From the NCBI GenBank assembly GCA_947502975.1, contig CANNBV010000002.1, forward strand, positions 310,001 through 374,000: a stretch of 64,000 nucleotides of DNA. Direction: 5' to 3'. This DNA is from an uncultured Flavobacteriaceae bacterium. GTDB lineage: Bacteria; Bacteroidota; Bacteroidia; Flavobacteriales; Flavobacteriaceae. The notes below the pieces were generated by a model. The model saw only the letters and a list, made by a program, of their open reading frames with translations, made no database searches and was not told the origin of the DNA. The translations under genes and the position numbers were made by a program. Shown here one piece after another: positions 9,843 through 18,949 of this stretch. The number at the start of each line of letters is the position of its first letter. The stretch's first letter is position 1.

Positions 9843-11825
9843 ATGAGAATCTATTCTAAAATCAAGAAATTGATAAAACCGATAGCTGCAATTGGGTTAC
9901 TGTACGTATTTACTATAACTTTATCTTGTAAAAACCAAAGTGATATGAATTTGGGTGAAGCTGATGATAATATATCGGCACTAATAGAGAAAAATGATAT
10001 TCAACGTATTGAACCGTTGAATTGGTGGATTGGCTTCAAAAATTCAGCATTGCAATTGTTAGTACATCATCCAAATATTTCTGAATGGACACCAGAAATC
10101 TCATATCAAGGTGTTTCTATTGAAAATGTAAATAAAGCCGATAGCCCGAATTATCTTTTTATAGATTTAAATATTTCTGAAAATACAAAAGCAGGTAAAT
10201 TCAATATCACTTTTAAAAAAGAAGGAGTGACAGATTTAGTTCACACCTATGAATTAAAATCAAGAGAGAAATCGTCTGATGCATACATTGGATTTGATAG
10301 TTCTGATGCGATTTACCTGATTACTCCTGATAGATTTGCTAATGGAAATCCAGAGAATGACGTTATAGAAACACTTAGAGAGAATACCATAGATAGAAAT
10401 GATGATTACGCACGTCATGGCGGAGATATTCAAGGTATTATAAATCATCTAGATTATATCGAAGATTTAGGGTTTACGGCAATTTGGCCTTGCCCTTTAC
10501 TTACAAATGATATGTCACAAGGTTCTTATCATGGATACGCTATAACCGACTATTATCAGATTGATCCAAGATTTGGAACCTTAGAAGCCTACCTAGAAAT
10601 GTCTTCTAAACTATCTCAAAAAGGTATGAAACTCATCATGGATCAAGTAGCAAATCATTGTGGTTTAGAGCATTGGTGGATGAAAGATTTACCTTTTAAA
10701 GATTGGATTAACCATCAAGAATACTACGAGAAAAATATTGATAATTGGACTGGAGGTGACAACATTACCACCAATCACAGACGTACAACAAATCAAGATA
10801 TATATGCCTCTAAACTTGATAAGCAAAACATGAATGTTGGTTGGTTTGTGTCTGCTATGCCAGATTTAAACCAGCGTAATCCCTTTATGGCCACCTATAC
10901 CATTCAAAATAGTATTTGGTGGATTGAAACCGCCAACTTAGGAGGTATTCGTCAAGATACCTATCCTTATCCTGACAAGGATTTTATGAGTCGTTGGGCA
11001 GGAGAAATTATGAAAGAGTATCCTAACTTTAGTATTGTAGGTGAAGAATGGAGTTACAATCCGTTGTTAGTTGGTTATTGGCAAGACGGGGCAAATAATA
11101 AAGATGGTTATAAATCTAACTTAAAGTCTCCAATGGACTTTCCGATGCAAAACGCTATTGTTGAAGCTTTTAATGAAGACGAAGAATGGGATAAAGGTCT
11201 GGTAAAAATATATCAAGGATTAGCTAATGATTTTCATTATGCAACACCAAAAGATATCATGTTATTTCCTGATAATCATGATATGAGTCGCATTTTCACA
11301 CAACTTCATGGAAATATAACTCATACGAAAATGACATTAAGCTATATATTAACACTACCTCGAATTCCTCAAGTATACTACGGTACTGAAATTTTAATGC
11401 ACGATTTTGATAAACCAGGTGACCATGGTTTAATTCGTTCAGATTTTCCTGGTGGCTGGCATGGTGATGTCACAAATGCATTTACAGGTAAAGGTTTAAA
11501 AGATGAGCAAAAAGATATGCAAGCTTATCTTAAAAAAGTACTTAACTACAGAAAAACAAGTAAAGCCATTCATGAAGGTAAAACGGTTCACTTTGCACCA
11601 GAAAATGGTGTTTACGTATTATTTAGAATTTTTGAAGATGAAACCGTAGTTCATATTATCAATAAAAATGAAGATACAGTTACGTTGAATTTAGACAGGT
11701 TTGAAGAAATTGGTTTGAAAGGAAAATCTATGAGAAACATCATAACGGGGCATCAATTTTTCTGGGAAGGCAACATCACTTTAGATGAAAAAGGCAGCAC
11801 TATTTTAACTACAACATTGAAATAG
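9843..11825 (+). CDS. GH13 neopullulanase/cyclomaltodextrinase-like lipoprotein
   Basis: The 660-residue protein has a lipoprotein signal (TITLSCKN), an N-terminal Ig-like domain (about 50-145, WWIGFKNSALQLLVHHPN) and a GH13 barrel beginning YLITPDRFANGNPEND, the pattern of SusA-type neopullulanases. Catalytic residues are visible: nucleophile D372 (GGIRQDTYPYP), acid/base E401 (SIVGEEW) and D480 (FPDNHDMSR). Conserved region I is MDQVANHCG. A C-terminal beta-sandwich follows. Probable role: cutting alpha-1,4-glucans or cyclodextrins in the periplasm or at the membrane. Start 9843 follows the GH97 stop by 11 bases; a 114-bp spacer with two hairpins separates it from the next gene. Confidence 0.92.
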   Translation: MRIYSKIKKLIKPIAAIGLLYVFTITLSCKNQSDMNLGEADDNISALIEKNDIQRIEPLNWWIGFKNSALQLLVHHPNISEWTPEISYQGVSIENVNKADSPNYLFIDLNISENTKAGKFNITFKKEGVTDLVHTYELKSREKSSDAYIGFDSSDAIYLITPDRFANGNPENDVIETLRENTIDRNDDYARHGGDIQGIINHLDYIEDLGFTAIWPCPLLTNDMSQGSYHGYAITDYYQIDPRFGTLEAYLEMSSKLSQKGMKLIMDQVANHCGLEHWWMKDLPFKDWINHQEYYEKNIDNWTGGDNITTNHRRTTNQDIYASKLDKQNMNVGWFVSAMPDLNQRNPFMATYTIQNSIWWIETANLGGIRQDTYPYPDKDFMSRWAGEIMKEYPNFSIVGEEWSYNPLLVGYWQDGANNKDGYKSNLKSPMDFPMQNAIVEAFNEDEEWDKGLVKIYQGLANDFHYATPKDIMLFPDNHDMSRIFTQLHGNITHTKMTLSYILTLPRIPQVYYGTEILMHDFDKPGDHGLIRSDFPGGWHGDVTNAFTGKGLKDEQKDMQAYLKKVLNYRKTSKAIHEGKTVHFAPENGVYVLFRIFEDETVVHIINKNEDTVTLNLDRFEEIGLKGKSMRNIITGHQFFWEGNITLDEKGSTILTTTLK

Positions 11826-11836
11826 GTTGTTTGATA

Positions 11837-11924
11837 TTATTCCTATTCAAAAAGCTATAATTACTTTTTTCTTAGGAATAAAATGCTGTTTAAGAATGAA
11901 TTATAATCTAATTCATTCTTAAAC
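11837..11924 (+). promoter_or_regulatory. Two consecutive hairpins in the GH13-esterase spacer
   Basis: The first stem has outer arms 11837-11845 (TTATTCCTA) and 11873-11881 (TAGGAATAA) and inner arms 11849-11854 (AAAAAG) and 11864-11869 (CTTTTT), separated by a 3x3 internal loop. The second is a perfect 16-bp inverted repeat with a 5-base loop, 11888-11903 (GTTTAAGAATGAATTA) and 11909-11924. Neither is followed by a T-run, so simple terminators are unlikely. The second ends 15 bases before the esterase ATG. An RNA stability or processing element, or an operator, would fit. Confidence 0.6.
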
Positions 11925-11939
11925 CTTAAAGATAGTATT

Positions 11940-12905
11940 ATGAAATATAGCATAATTATATTGGTTTTTTTGTTGACATTTTCTTGTAAAACAGAGCAAA
12001 AAAAATCAGTTCCTCAGGAAATTAAAACAGAAAAGGTTTATTTTAAAGATTACCCACATGCTCAGCTTGAAAGAGGGAAATTGTTGCGTTTAGATAGCCT
12101 TCCTTCAAAATATATAACGCCAAGACCTGTCGATATTTGGTTGCCTGAAAATTATTCAAAAGATAAAAAATATGCAGTGTTATACATGCACGATGGACAA
12201 ATGTTATTCGACGCTACGTCTACATGGAACAAACAGGAATGGAAAGTTGATGAGTGGGCGTCTAAATTGATGAAAGAGAACAAAATCAAAGATTTTATCG
12301 TTGTAGCCATTCACAATATAAAAGAAGAACGTTGGCAAGATTTGTTTCCACAAAAGTCATTTGAGTATTTGTCTGATGAAGATAAAACACTCATCAATCA
12401 GCAAAAAAATCACATAAAAGAAGGTAGTAAACTCAATGGAGATAATTACCTGAAATTTTTGGTTGAAGAGTTAAAACCGATGGTTGACTCTGAATTTTCA
12501 GTATATAAAAACAAGGAGAATACATTTGTAATGGGTTCCAGCATGGGAGGTTTAATGAGTATGTACGCTATTTGTGAGTATCCTAATGTGTTTGGTGGTG
12601 CGGCATGTATTTCTACACATTGGCCAGGAGCGATGCCTATAGACAATAATCCACTTCCCTGGGCTATACTTAAGTACATGGAAGCTAATTTACCAGACCC
12701 TATGAGCCACAAAATGTATTTTGACTATGGTACTGAGACATTAGATAAATACTATCCAAAATATGCGCCAACGGTTACAAAAATTATGCTTTCTAAAGGA
12801 TATAATGAAACGAATTTCAAAAATTTAAAATTTGAAGGTACAAATCATTCTGAGGATTCTTGGAATCAGCGATTAGATGTTCCTTTAACTTTCTTGTTAA
12901 AATAG
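11940..12905 (+). CDS. Lipoprotein esterase, alpha/beta-hydrolase (esterase D/enterochelin-esterase type)
   Basis: A 321-residue lipoprotein (FLLTFSCKT) of the putative-esterase family (PF00756 type). The nucleophile is S201 in the elbow G199-S-S-M-G203, and the fold start PVDIWLPENYSKDKKYAVLY is typical. A C-terminal His is plausible in EGTNHSEDSW. It lies between GH13 genes in the alpha-glucan locus, 8 bases before the next GH13, so it probably removes an ester from the glucan or is a carbohydrate esterase of unknown substrate. Family is clear, substrate is not. Homologues sit in similar flavobacterial loci from memory; this is not verified here. Confidence 0.8.
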   Translation: MKYSIIILVFLLTFSCKTEQKKSVPQEIKTEKVYFKDYPHAQLERGKLLRLDSLPSKYITPRPVDIWLPENYSKDKKYAVLYMHDGQMLFDATSTWNKQEWKVDEWASKLMKENKIKDFIVVAIHNIKEERWQDLFPQKSFEYLSDEDKTLINQQKNHIKEGSKLNGDNYLKFLVEELKPMVDSEFSVYKNKENTFVMGSSMGGLMSMYAICEYPNVFGGAACISTHWPGAMPIDNNPLPWAILKYMEANLPDPMSHKMYFDYGTETLDKYYPKYAPTVTKIMLSKGYNETNFKNLKFEGTNHSEDSWNQRLDVPLTFLLK

Positions 12906-12912
12906 AAGTAAA

Positions 12913-14790
12913 ATGAAATCTGCAAAATACATTGTAATAGCTTTAATGGTTATAGGACTGGGTTGTAAAGAGGGCAAAAAAGGGATAAAAGAAACTTCTG
13001 ATGAAATACCAATGGCTAAGAAAAAACTAGTAGTTTATCAAGTGTTTACAAGGTTATTTGGTAACACAAATACTACAAATAAACCATGGGGAACTATTGA
13101 AGAAAATGGCGTTGGTAAGTTCAATGATTTTACAGAAAAGGCCTTAAAAGAAATAAAGGATTTAGGTGTAAGTCATATTTGGTATACAGGTGTACCACAT
13201 CATGCGGTAATTCATGATTATTCAGAGTATGGTATTTCTAACGACGATCCAGATGTAGTTAAAGGGAGAGCTGGTTCTCCTTATGCCGTCAAGGATTATT
13301 ACAATGTGAATCCTGATTTGGCAGTAAACGTTGAAAACAGATTAGAGGAGTTTGAAGCCTTAATAAATCGGACACATCAGATAGGAATGAAAGTAATAAT
13401 TGATATCGTTCCTAATCATGTGGCTAGGAATTATAAGAGTATTTCAAAACCTGAAGATGTAAATGATTTTGGAGCAAATGATGATACTGCAATTGTATAT
13501 GATAAAAACAATAATTTTTATTACAATCCTGATGATGTTTTTAAAGTACCAGAGTGGAAAAATGGATATTCCCCTTTAGGAGATGAAAGGCACAAGCTTG
13601 AAGATGGTATGTTTCCCGAACAGCCAGCAAAATGGACAGGAAACGGTTCAAGATTATCACAACCCAATATGAACGATTGGTATGAAACTGTAAAAGTAAA
13701 TTATGGTATTTCACCTGAAGGGAAAAAGGATTTTGAACCCCTTCCAAAGGGTTATGAGAATAAAGATTATGAAACCCATTTTGAGTTTTGGAAAGATAAA
13801 ACAGTTCCAAATTCTTGGACAAAATTCAGAGACATTGCATTGTATTGGTTAGATAAAGGTGTGGATGGTTTTCGTTACGATATGGCAGAAATGGTGCCCG
13901 TAGAATTTTGGAGTTTCATGAATTCATCTGTTAAAATGAAAAATCCAGATGCTTTTTTATTGGCTGAGGTTTATAATCCATCACTTTATAGAGATTATAT
14001 CAAAAAAGGAAAAATGGATTATTTGTATGATAAAGTACAATTATATGATACCATTAAAAACGTAATGCAGGGCCATGGAAAGACAGATCATATTCCATCA
14101 ATTCTTGAGGATTTGAAGGATATTGAACATCATATGCTACATTTTTTAGAGAATCATGATGAGCAACGTATATCAAGTCCTGATTTTGCAGGAAATTCAG
14201 AAAGGGGTAAACCTGCCATGGTAGTTTCGGCAGCATCAACATCAGCACCAATTATGATTTATTTTGGACAAGAAGTTGGGGAGGATGGCTCAGAAAATGC
14301 TGGTTTTGGGGCTCCTACTAGAACTTCAATTTTTGATTATGTGGGGGTGCCAGCACATCAACGTTGGATGAATAATAAACAATTTGATGGCGGGCAGTTA
14401 TCTTCAGAAGAAAAATCGTTGAGAGATTTTTATAAAAGACTTTTAAACTTTACGTTGAATAGTGATGCTATGGTTGGTGAGTATCAAAGTATTCACAAGT
14501 ATAATAGGGAGTATACTAAAAATTATAATGATAAGGTATTGTCATTTGTGCGTTGGAGCACTAATGAAAAACTGATTATAATTTCAAATTTTGATAGTGA
14601 TGATAATTTAGAGTTCGATTTAAAACTTCCAAAAGATATCATCCAAAAATGGAAATTACCTGATGCAGATTATCAAGTTGAAGACCAATTGTATCAAACA
14701 TTCCAATCTACTTTAAACGTTGAAAACGGTTTGGGCAATCTCATAGTAAAACTAAAACCACTGGAGTCTTTTATCTTAAAATTAAAGTAA
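12913..14790 (+). CDS. GH13 alpha-amylase-family lipoprotein
   Basis: This 625-residue protein carries a lipoprotein signal (MVIGLGCKEG) and a GH13 barrel from about residue 35 (LVVYQVFTRLFG). Region I is IDIVPNHVARNY, the nucleophile is D323 (GVDGFRYDMAEMVP), the acid/base E352 (AFLLAEVYNP) and the third acid D416 (FLENHDEQRI). A C-terminal beta-domain closes it. There is no N-terminal Ig domain, unlike the enzyme at 9843. It probably acts on alpha-glucan at the outer membrane or in the periplasm. It starts 7 bases after the esterase stop and is 3 bases from the next GH13, so one transcript is likely. Subfamily is not assigned. Confidence 0.92.
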   Translation: MKSAKYIVIALMVIGLGCKEGKKGIKETSDEIPMAKKKLVVYQVFTRLFGNTNTTNKPWGTIEENGVGKFNDFTEKALKEIKDLGVSHIWYTGVPHHAVIHDYSEYGISNDDPDVVKGRAGSPYAVKDYYNVNPDLAVNVENRLEEFEALINRTHQIGMKVIIDIVPNHVARNYKSISKPEDVNDFGANDDTAIVYDKNNNFYYNPDDVFKVPEWKNGYSPLGDERHKLEDGMFPEQPAKWTGNGSRLSQPNMNDWYETVKVNYGISPEGKKDFEPLPKGYENKDYETHFEFWKDKTVPNSWTKFRDIALYWLDKGVDGFRYDMAEMVPVEFWSFMNSSVKMKNPDAFLLAEVYNPSLYRDYIKKGKMDYLYDKVQLYDTIKNVMQGHGKTDHIPSILEDLKDIEHHMLHFLENHDEQRISSPDFAGNSERGKPAMVVSAASTSAPIMIYFGQEVGEDGSENAGFGAPTRTSIFDYVGVPAHQRWMNNKQFDGGQLSSEEKSLRDFYKRLLNFTLNSDAMVGEYQSIHKYNREYTKNYNDKVLSFVRWSTNEKLIIISNFDSDDNLEFDLKLPKDIIQKWKLPDADYQVEDQLYQTFQSTLNVENGLGNLIVKLKPLESFILKLK

Positions 14791-14793
14791 ATC

Positions 14794-16452
14794 ATGAAAA
14801 AATATAGTTTCATTCTACTGTCAATTCTGTTTTTTTTCAATTGTGAAAACAAAAAAGAAAACCAAAAAGAAACACCAGAAACTCCTTTCGTGTGGGAGGG
14901 CGCAAACATCTATTTTTTATTAACCGATAGATTCAACAATGGAAATACTGCAAATGATATTAATTTTGATAGGAGTTTAGAAACTGGAAAACTTCGTGGT
15001 TTTGAAGGTGGAGATATTAAAGGTATAACCCAAAAAATTGAAGAAGGCTATTTTACTAATCTGGGCATTAATGCTATTTGGATGACGCCGGTTGTAGAGC
15101 AAATTCATGGTGGAACAGATGAAGGAACAGGTGTAACATATGGATTTCATGGTTACTGGACGAGTGATTGGACTGCCATTGATCCAAATTTTGGAACGCG
15201 TAATGATTTAAAAGAATTAGTAGATACTGCACATAAACACGGCATTCGTATTTTACTAGATGCAGTGATAAATCACACAGGTCCTGTTACAGAAAAAGAC
15301 GCAAAATGGCCAGAGGAATGGGTGCGTATAGAGCCACAATGCGATTATCAATCCTACGAAAACACAGTAACTTGTACTTTAGTTAAGAACTTGCCTGATG
15401 TTAGAACTGAAAGTAATGACGCTGTGGAATTGCCTTCCCAATTGGTTGAAAAATGGAAGTCTGAAGGTAGATTTGATCAAGAAATTGCTGAATTGGATGC
15501 GTTTTTTAAAAGAACAGGATATCCTAGGGCACCTCGCTTTTATATTATGAAGTGGCTTACGGATTATATTACTGAATTTGGAATTGATGGATATCGTGTA
15601 GATACAGTAAAACATACAGAACCTTATGTGTGGCAGGAATTTAGAGCGGAATGCGATTATGCGTTTTCAGAATTCAAGAAACAAAATCCTGATAAAATTC
15701 TAGATGATAATGAATTCTATCTAGTAGGTGAGGTATACAACTATGGGGTTTCTGCAGGAAAAGCATTTGATTTTGGAGATAAAAAGGTCAACTATTTTGA
15801 TAATGCTTTTGATGGATTAATAAATTTTGAAGCAAAATGGAATGCCGATCAAATGCCTATTCAAGATTTTTTTGAGAAATATTCAAATGTTTTAAATTCA
15901 GAATTAAAAGAATATAGCGTATTAAATTATTTAAGTTCTCATGATGACGGGCAACCCTTTGATCCTTCAAGAGAAAGACCACTAGAAACTGCAACTAAAC
16001 TATTATTATGCCCTGGAGTTTCTCAAATGTATTACGGTGATGAATCCGCGCGTTCATTAGTAGTTGATGGAACAGAGGGTGACGCAACACTGCGATCTTT
16101 TATGAATTGGGATGCAGTTAAAAACGATCTAGAAACTCAAGAAATTCTAAATCATTGGCAAAAATTAGGGAAGTTTAGAGTTAAGCATCCTGCGATTGGA
16201 GCAGGTGTACATCAAATGCTATCAAGTGAGCCCTATACATTCTCAAGAGTATTTTCAAAAGATAATTTTAAAGATAGTGTCGTTATCGGATTATATTTAA
16301 AAAAGGGAGAAAAAGAGATAAAGGTTGAAGGTGTCTTTTCAGATGGTGATAAAATTCAAGATGCATATTCTGGAGATATCTCAAAAGTAAAGGATGGCAA
16401 AGTGTCTATAAATTCTGGATATAGCTTGATTTTACTTGAAAAATTGGATTGA
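14794..16452 (+). CDS. GH13 alpha-amylase-family lipoprotein
   Basis: A 552-residue GH13 enzyme with a lipoprotein signal (SILFFFNCEN). The barrel begins IYFLLTDRFNNGNTAND; region I is LLDAVINHTG, the nucleophile D270 (GIDGYRVDTVKHTEP), acid/base E313 (FYLVGEVYNYG) and third acid D384 (YLSSHDDGQPF, with Ser where most families have Asn). The short C-terminal beta-sandwich ends LEKLD. It is the last gene of the alpha-glucan operon, 3 bases after the previous GH13. Two GH13 lipoproteins with different loops suggest division of labour on alpha-1,4 and alpha-1,6 linkages, but I cannot assign this from sequence. Confidence 0.92.
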   Translation: MKKYSFILLSILFFFNCENKKENQKETPETPFVWEGANIYFLLTDRFNNGNTANDINFDRSLETGKLRGFEGGDIKGITQKIEEGYFTNLGINAIWMTPVVEQIHGGTDEGTGVTYGFHGYWTSDWTAIDPNFGTRNDLKELVDTAHKHGIRILLDAVINHTGPVTEKDAKWPEEWVRIEPQCDYQSYENTVTCTLVKNLPDVRTESNDAVELPSQLVEKWKSEGRFDQEIAELDAFFKRTGYPRAPRFYIMKWLTDYITEFGIDGYRVDTVKHTEPYVWQEFRAECDYAFSEFKKQNPDKILDDNEFYLVGEVYNYGVSAGKAFDFGDKKVNYFDNAFDGLINFEAKWNADQMPIQDFFEKYSNVLNSELKEYSVLNYLSSHDDGQPFDPSRERPLETATKLLLCPGVSQMYYGDESARSLVVDGTEGDATLRSFMNWDAVKNDLETQEILNHWQKLGKFRVKHPAIGAGVHQMLSSEPYTFSRVFSKDNFKDSVVIGLYLKKGEKEIKVEGVFSDGDKIQDAYSGDISKVKDGKVSINSGYSLILLEKLD

Positions 16453-16458
16453 TAAATT

Positions 16459-16505
16459 TTAACATTTTTAACCTCTAACTGCATAGGTTAACTAAATAAT
16501 GTTAA
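16459..16505. promoter_or_regulatory. Nested inverted repeats before the IclR gene
   Basis: Outer arms 16459-16466 (TTAACATT) and 16498-16505 (AATGTTAA) enclose inner arms 16468-16474 (TTAACCT) and 16485-16491 (AGGTTAA). The right outer arm overlaps a candidate -7 box (TAATTTTG, 16503-16510) for the IclR gene. It could be an autoregulatory operator or the end hairpin of the amylase transcript; there is no T-run. Confidence 0.4.
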
Positions 16506-16528
16506 TTTTGTTGACTACCAATTAATCA

Positions 16529-17320
16529 ATGAGCAAAGATAACGGAGATTTAAAAGCCAGCTATAATGTTCCTAATTTGGAACGTGGACTTCTAATAATT
16601 GAATTATTAGCCAACCATAAAAAAGGACTTACGCTTTCTGAGATTATAGAATCTTTAGATATTTCTAAATCAAGTGCTTTTAGAATAGTGAGTACTCTCA
16701 TTTTTAAAAATTATCTTCAAAAAAATGAGACTACAAAAAAAATTACCTTATCTAGAAAATTAATGACCCTTGGTGTGAGTTCTATAAATGAGCAGAGTAT
16801 CGTAGAGCTTTCTATTGATGTCATGCGAGCTTTAAGAGATGAATTAAAAGAATCTGTAATGCTGGGTGTGATTATAGATAATAAAGGCGCAATTTTAGAA
16901 CAAGTGTCCTCATCTTATCCTGTTAAACTATATGTAGAACAAGGTACCCATTTTTACTTACACAGTTCTGTTGGCGGTAAATCTATACTTGCATTTCTTC
17001 CTGATGAAGAATTAGATGTTATGCTAAAGTCTATGACTTTGAAGCGTTTGACTAATAACACAATCATTTCTAAAAAATCATTTAGAGAAGAGTTAAATGC
17101 TGTAAAAGAAAAAGGATACGCCATAGATAATGGTGAAGATATTCAAGGGATACACTGTATAGGAGCACCAATTTTTAACGAATACGGTTATCCAGTTTCA
17201 GCGCTTTGGATTACTGCACCCCACGGGCGCTTACCTCATGATGAGTTTGAGAAAAAAGGAAAAATAGTCGCAAAATATGCGTTAGAAATATCTTCAAAGT
17301 TAGGGTACATAAAGCCTTAA
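16529..17320 (+). CDS. IclR-family transcriptional regulator of the L-AHG operon
   Basis: The 263-residue protein has an N-terminal winged helix-turn-helix (about 15-80: VPNLERGLLIIELLANHKKG, IIESLDISKSSAFRIVSTL) and the IclR effector domain (about 95-260: SVMLGVIIDNKGAILEQV, HSSVGGKSILAFL, GAPIFNEYGYPVSALWITAP). It precedes the aldehyde dehydrogenase operon on the same strand. A 34-bp near-palindrome sits on that operon's promoter and is its likely operator. Regulation by an AHG-pathway intermediate is inferred from position only. Confidence 0.92.
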   Translation: MSKDNGDLKASYNVPNLERGLLIIELLANHKKGLTLSEIIESLDISKSSAFRIVSTLIFKNYLQKNETTKKITLSRKLMTLGVSSINEQSIVELSIDVMRALRDELKESVMLGVIIDNKGAILEQVSSSYPVKLYVEQGTHFYLHSSVGGKSILAFLPDEELDVMLKSMTLKRLTNNTIISKKSFREELNAVKEKGYAIDNGEDIQGIHCIGAPIFNEYGYPVSALWITAPHGRLPHDEFEKKGKIVAKYALEISSKLGYIKP

Positions 17321-17433
17321 TCCTTTATCAATATTAAGTATTCGATGTTTTAGTTAATTGATGCTAAGTGCTTTCTGCAACTGGATTATAACTTGCATTT
17401 AAAATTTTTTTAAAAAATAATTCAAAATATTTG

Positions 17434-17441
17434 TATATTTG
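17434..17441 (+). promoter_or_regulatory. -7 box of the L-AHG catabolic operon
   Basis: TATATTTG matches TAnnTTTG and ends where the palindromic operator begins, about 48 bases before the aldehyde dehydrogenase ATG. A repressor on that palindrome would sit over the transcription start. Confidence 0.6.
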
Positions 17442-17474
17442 TTTCAAATAAGAAACTAGTTTATCATTTGAAAC
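17441..17474. promoter_or_regulatory. 34-bp near-perfect palindrome, likely IclR operator
   Basis: The outer half-sites GTTTCAAAT (17441-17449) and ATTTGAAAC (17466-17474) surround an inner AAACTAGTTT (17453-17462). Fifteen of 17 base pairs are complementary across the centre. It lies between the IclR gene and the operon it should control, directly downstream of the -7 box, which fits repression. The rest of the 168-bp spacer shows nothing further. Confidence 0.7.
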
Positions 17475-17488
17475 TAATTTAAGCTAAA

Positions 17489-18949
17489 ATGTCAGATATT
17501 AAAGAATACCAATTGTTCATCAATGGTGAATGGAGAACATCAACTTCAGGAGAAACTATTGATATTATTAGTCCTTCAACAGAGGAGGTTGTTGCAAAAG
17601 TTCAAAACGGAACAGCAGCAGAAGCACTAGAAACATTAGAATATGCCGATAAAGCACAAAAAAAATGGAAAAAATTACCTGCTCGAGAACGTGCAGATTT
17701 GTTATATAAATTAGCTGATGAAATTGATTCAAGCACAGAATATTTAGCTGAAATATTAACTAAAGAACAAGGTAAACTGTTAAAGGTAGCTCGTTTTGAA
17801 GTAGCCGTTACTGCTTCATTTATTAGGTATGCAGCAGAAGGAGCTAGAAGAATTGAAGGCGATATTATTCCTTCAGATAATCCCAACGAGCAAATTTGGA
17901 TTCAAAAAGTACCGCGTGGTGTTGTTGTAGCAATTACAGCTTGGAACTTTCCTTTGGCATTGGCAGGTCGTAAATTAGGTCCAGCTTTAGTTGCAGGGAA
18001 TTCAATTATAATTAAACCGACTTCAGAAACCCCTATCTCTACTTTAGAATTAGGGAATCTTGCTAATAAAGTTGGTATTCCAAAAGGCGTAATTAATATT
18101 TTAACAGGTCCTGGACGTGCTATGGGTAATGCTTTAGTAGAAAGTCCTATTTGTAAAATGGTAACTATGACAGGTTCTACACCAGTAGGTCAGCAAATTG
18201 CTAGAAATGCTGCACAAAATTTAACACATGTTCAGTTAGAATTAGGAGGGAAAGCACCATTTATTGTATTTAAAGATGCTGATATTGATGCAGCAGTAGA
18301 ATCTGCTTTACATTCACGTTTTGATAATTGCGGACAGGTATGTACTTGTAATGAGCGCATGTATGTGCATGAAGATATTTATGATGTATTTATGGAGAAA
18401 TTCATAACTGCAACTAAAGCCATTAAGGTTGGAGATCCTATGCTGGAAGACACAGATATGGGGCCAAAAGTTAATGCTAATGAGCTAAAGCATATGGAAC
18501 ATTTAGTAGAAGTTTCTGTTATGGAAGGTGCTACAATAGCAACAGGTGGCAAGCGTCCAGAAGGACCAGAGTTTGAGAAAGGATACTGGTTTGAGCCAAC
18601 GGTTTTAACTAATGTTACCCAAGATATGACGATTGTTCATGAAGAATCTTTTGGGCCAATTCTACCGGTGTTAAAATTTAAAACGTTTGATGAAGTGATT
18701 GGGTATGCAAACGACTGTGAATACGGATTAGCAGCTATGGTATTTACTAATGATATGAATACCATTATGAAGTGTAATGATGAGTTAGAATATGGAGAAA
18801 TATATATAAACCGTGGTCATGGTGAACAACACCAAGGTTTTCATAACGGTTATAAATTATCAGGCTCAGGTGGTGAAGATGGAAAATATGGGTTTGAACA
18901 ATATTTAGAAAAGAAAACTTTTTACGTAAGACATAATCCTTCAAAGTAA
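17489..18949 (+). CDS. NAD(P)-dependent aldehyde dehydrogenase, probable 3,6-anhydro-L-galactose dehydrogenase
   Basis: The 486-residue cytoplasmic enzyme has all ALDH landmarks: N153 ([20 protein letters not shown]), general base E251 (LELGGKAPF) and catalytic C285 ([13 protein letters not shown]). Overall it resembles the AldA/lactaldehyde dehydrogenase branch. In agar-degrading bacteria a member of this family oxidises 3,6-anhydro-L-galactose to 3,6-anhydro-L-galactonate. The next gene, an enolase-superfamily cycloisomerase coupled by a TAATG stop/start overlap, and the GH117 at the operon end strongly support that substrate. L-lactaldehyde or L-galactose-derived aldehydes are alternatives. 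Confidence 0.88.
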   Translation: MSDIKEYQLFINGEWRTSTSGETIDIISPSTEEVVAKVQNGTAAEALETLEYADKAQKKWKKLPARERADLLYKLADEIDSSTEYLAEILTKEQGKLLKVARFEVAVTASFIRYAAEGARRIEGDIIPSDNPNEQIWIQKVPRGVVVAITAWNFPLALAGRKLGPALVAGNSIIIKPTSETPISTLELGNLANKVGIPKGVINILTGPGRAMGNALVESPICKMVTMTGSTPVGQQIARNAAQNLTHVQLELGGKAPFIVFKDADIDAAVESALHSRFDNCGQVCTCNERMYVHEDIYDVFMEKFITATKAIKVGDPMLEDTDMGPKVNANELKHMEHLVEVSVMEGATIATGGKRPEGPEFEKGYWFEPTVLTNVTQDMTIVHEESFGPILPVLKFKTFDEVIGYANDCEYGLAAMVFTNDMNTIMKCNDELEYGEIYINRGHGEQHQGFHNGYKLSGSGGEDGKYGFEQYLEKKTFYVRHNPSK

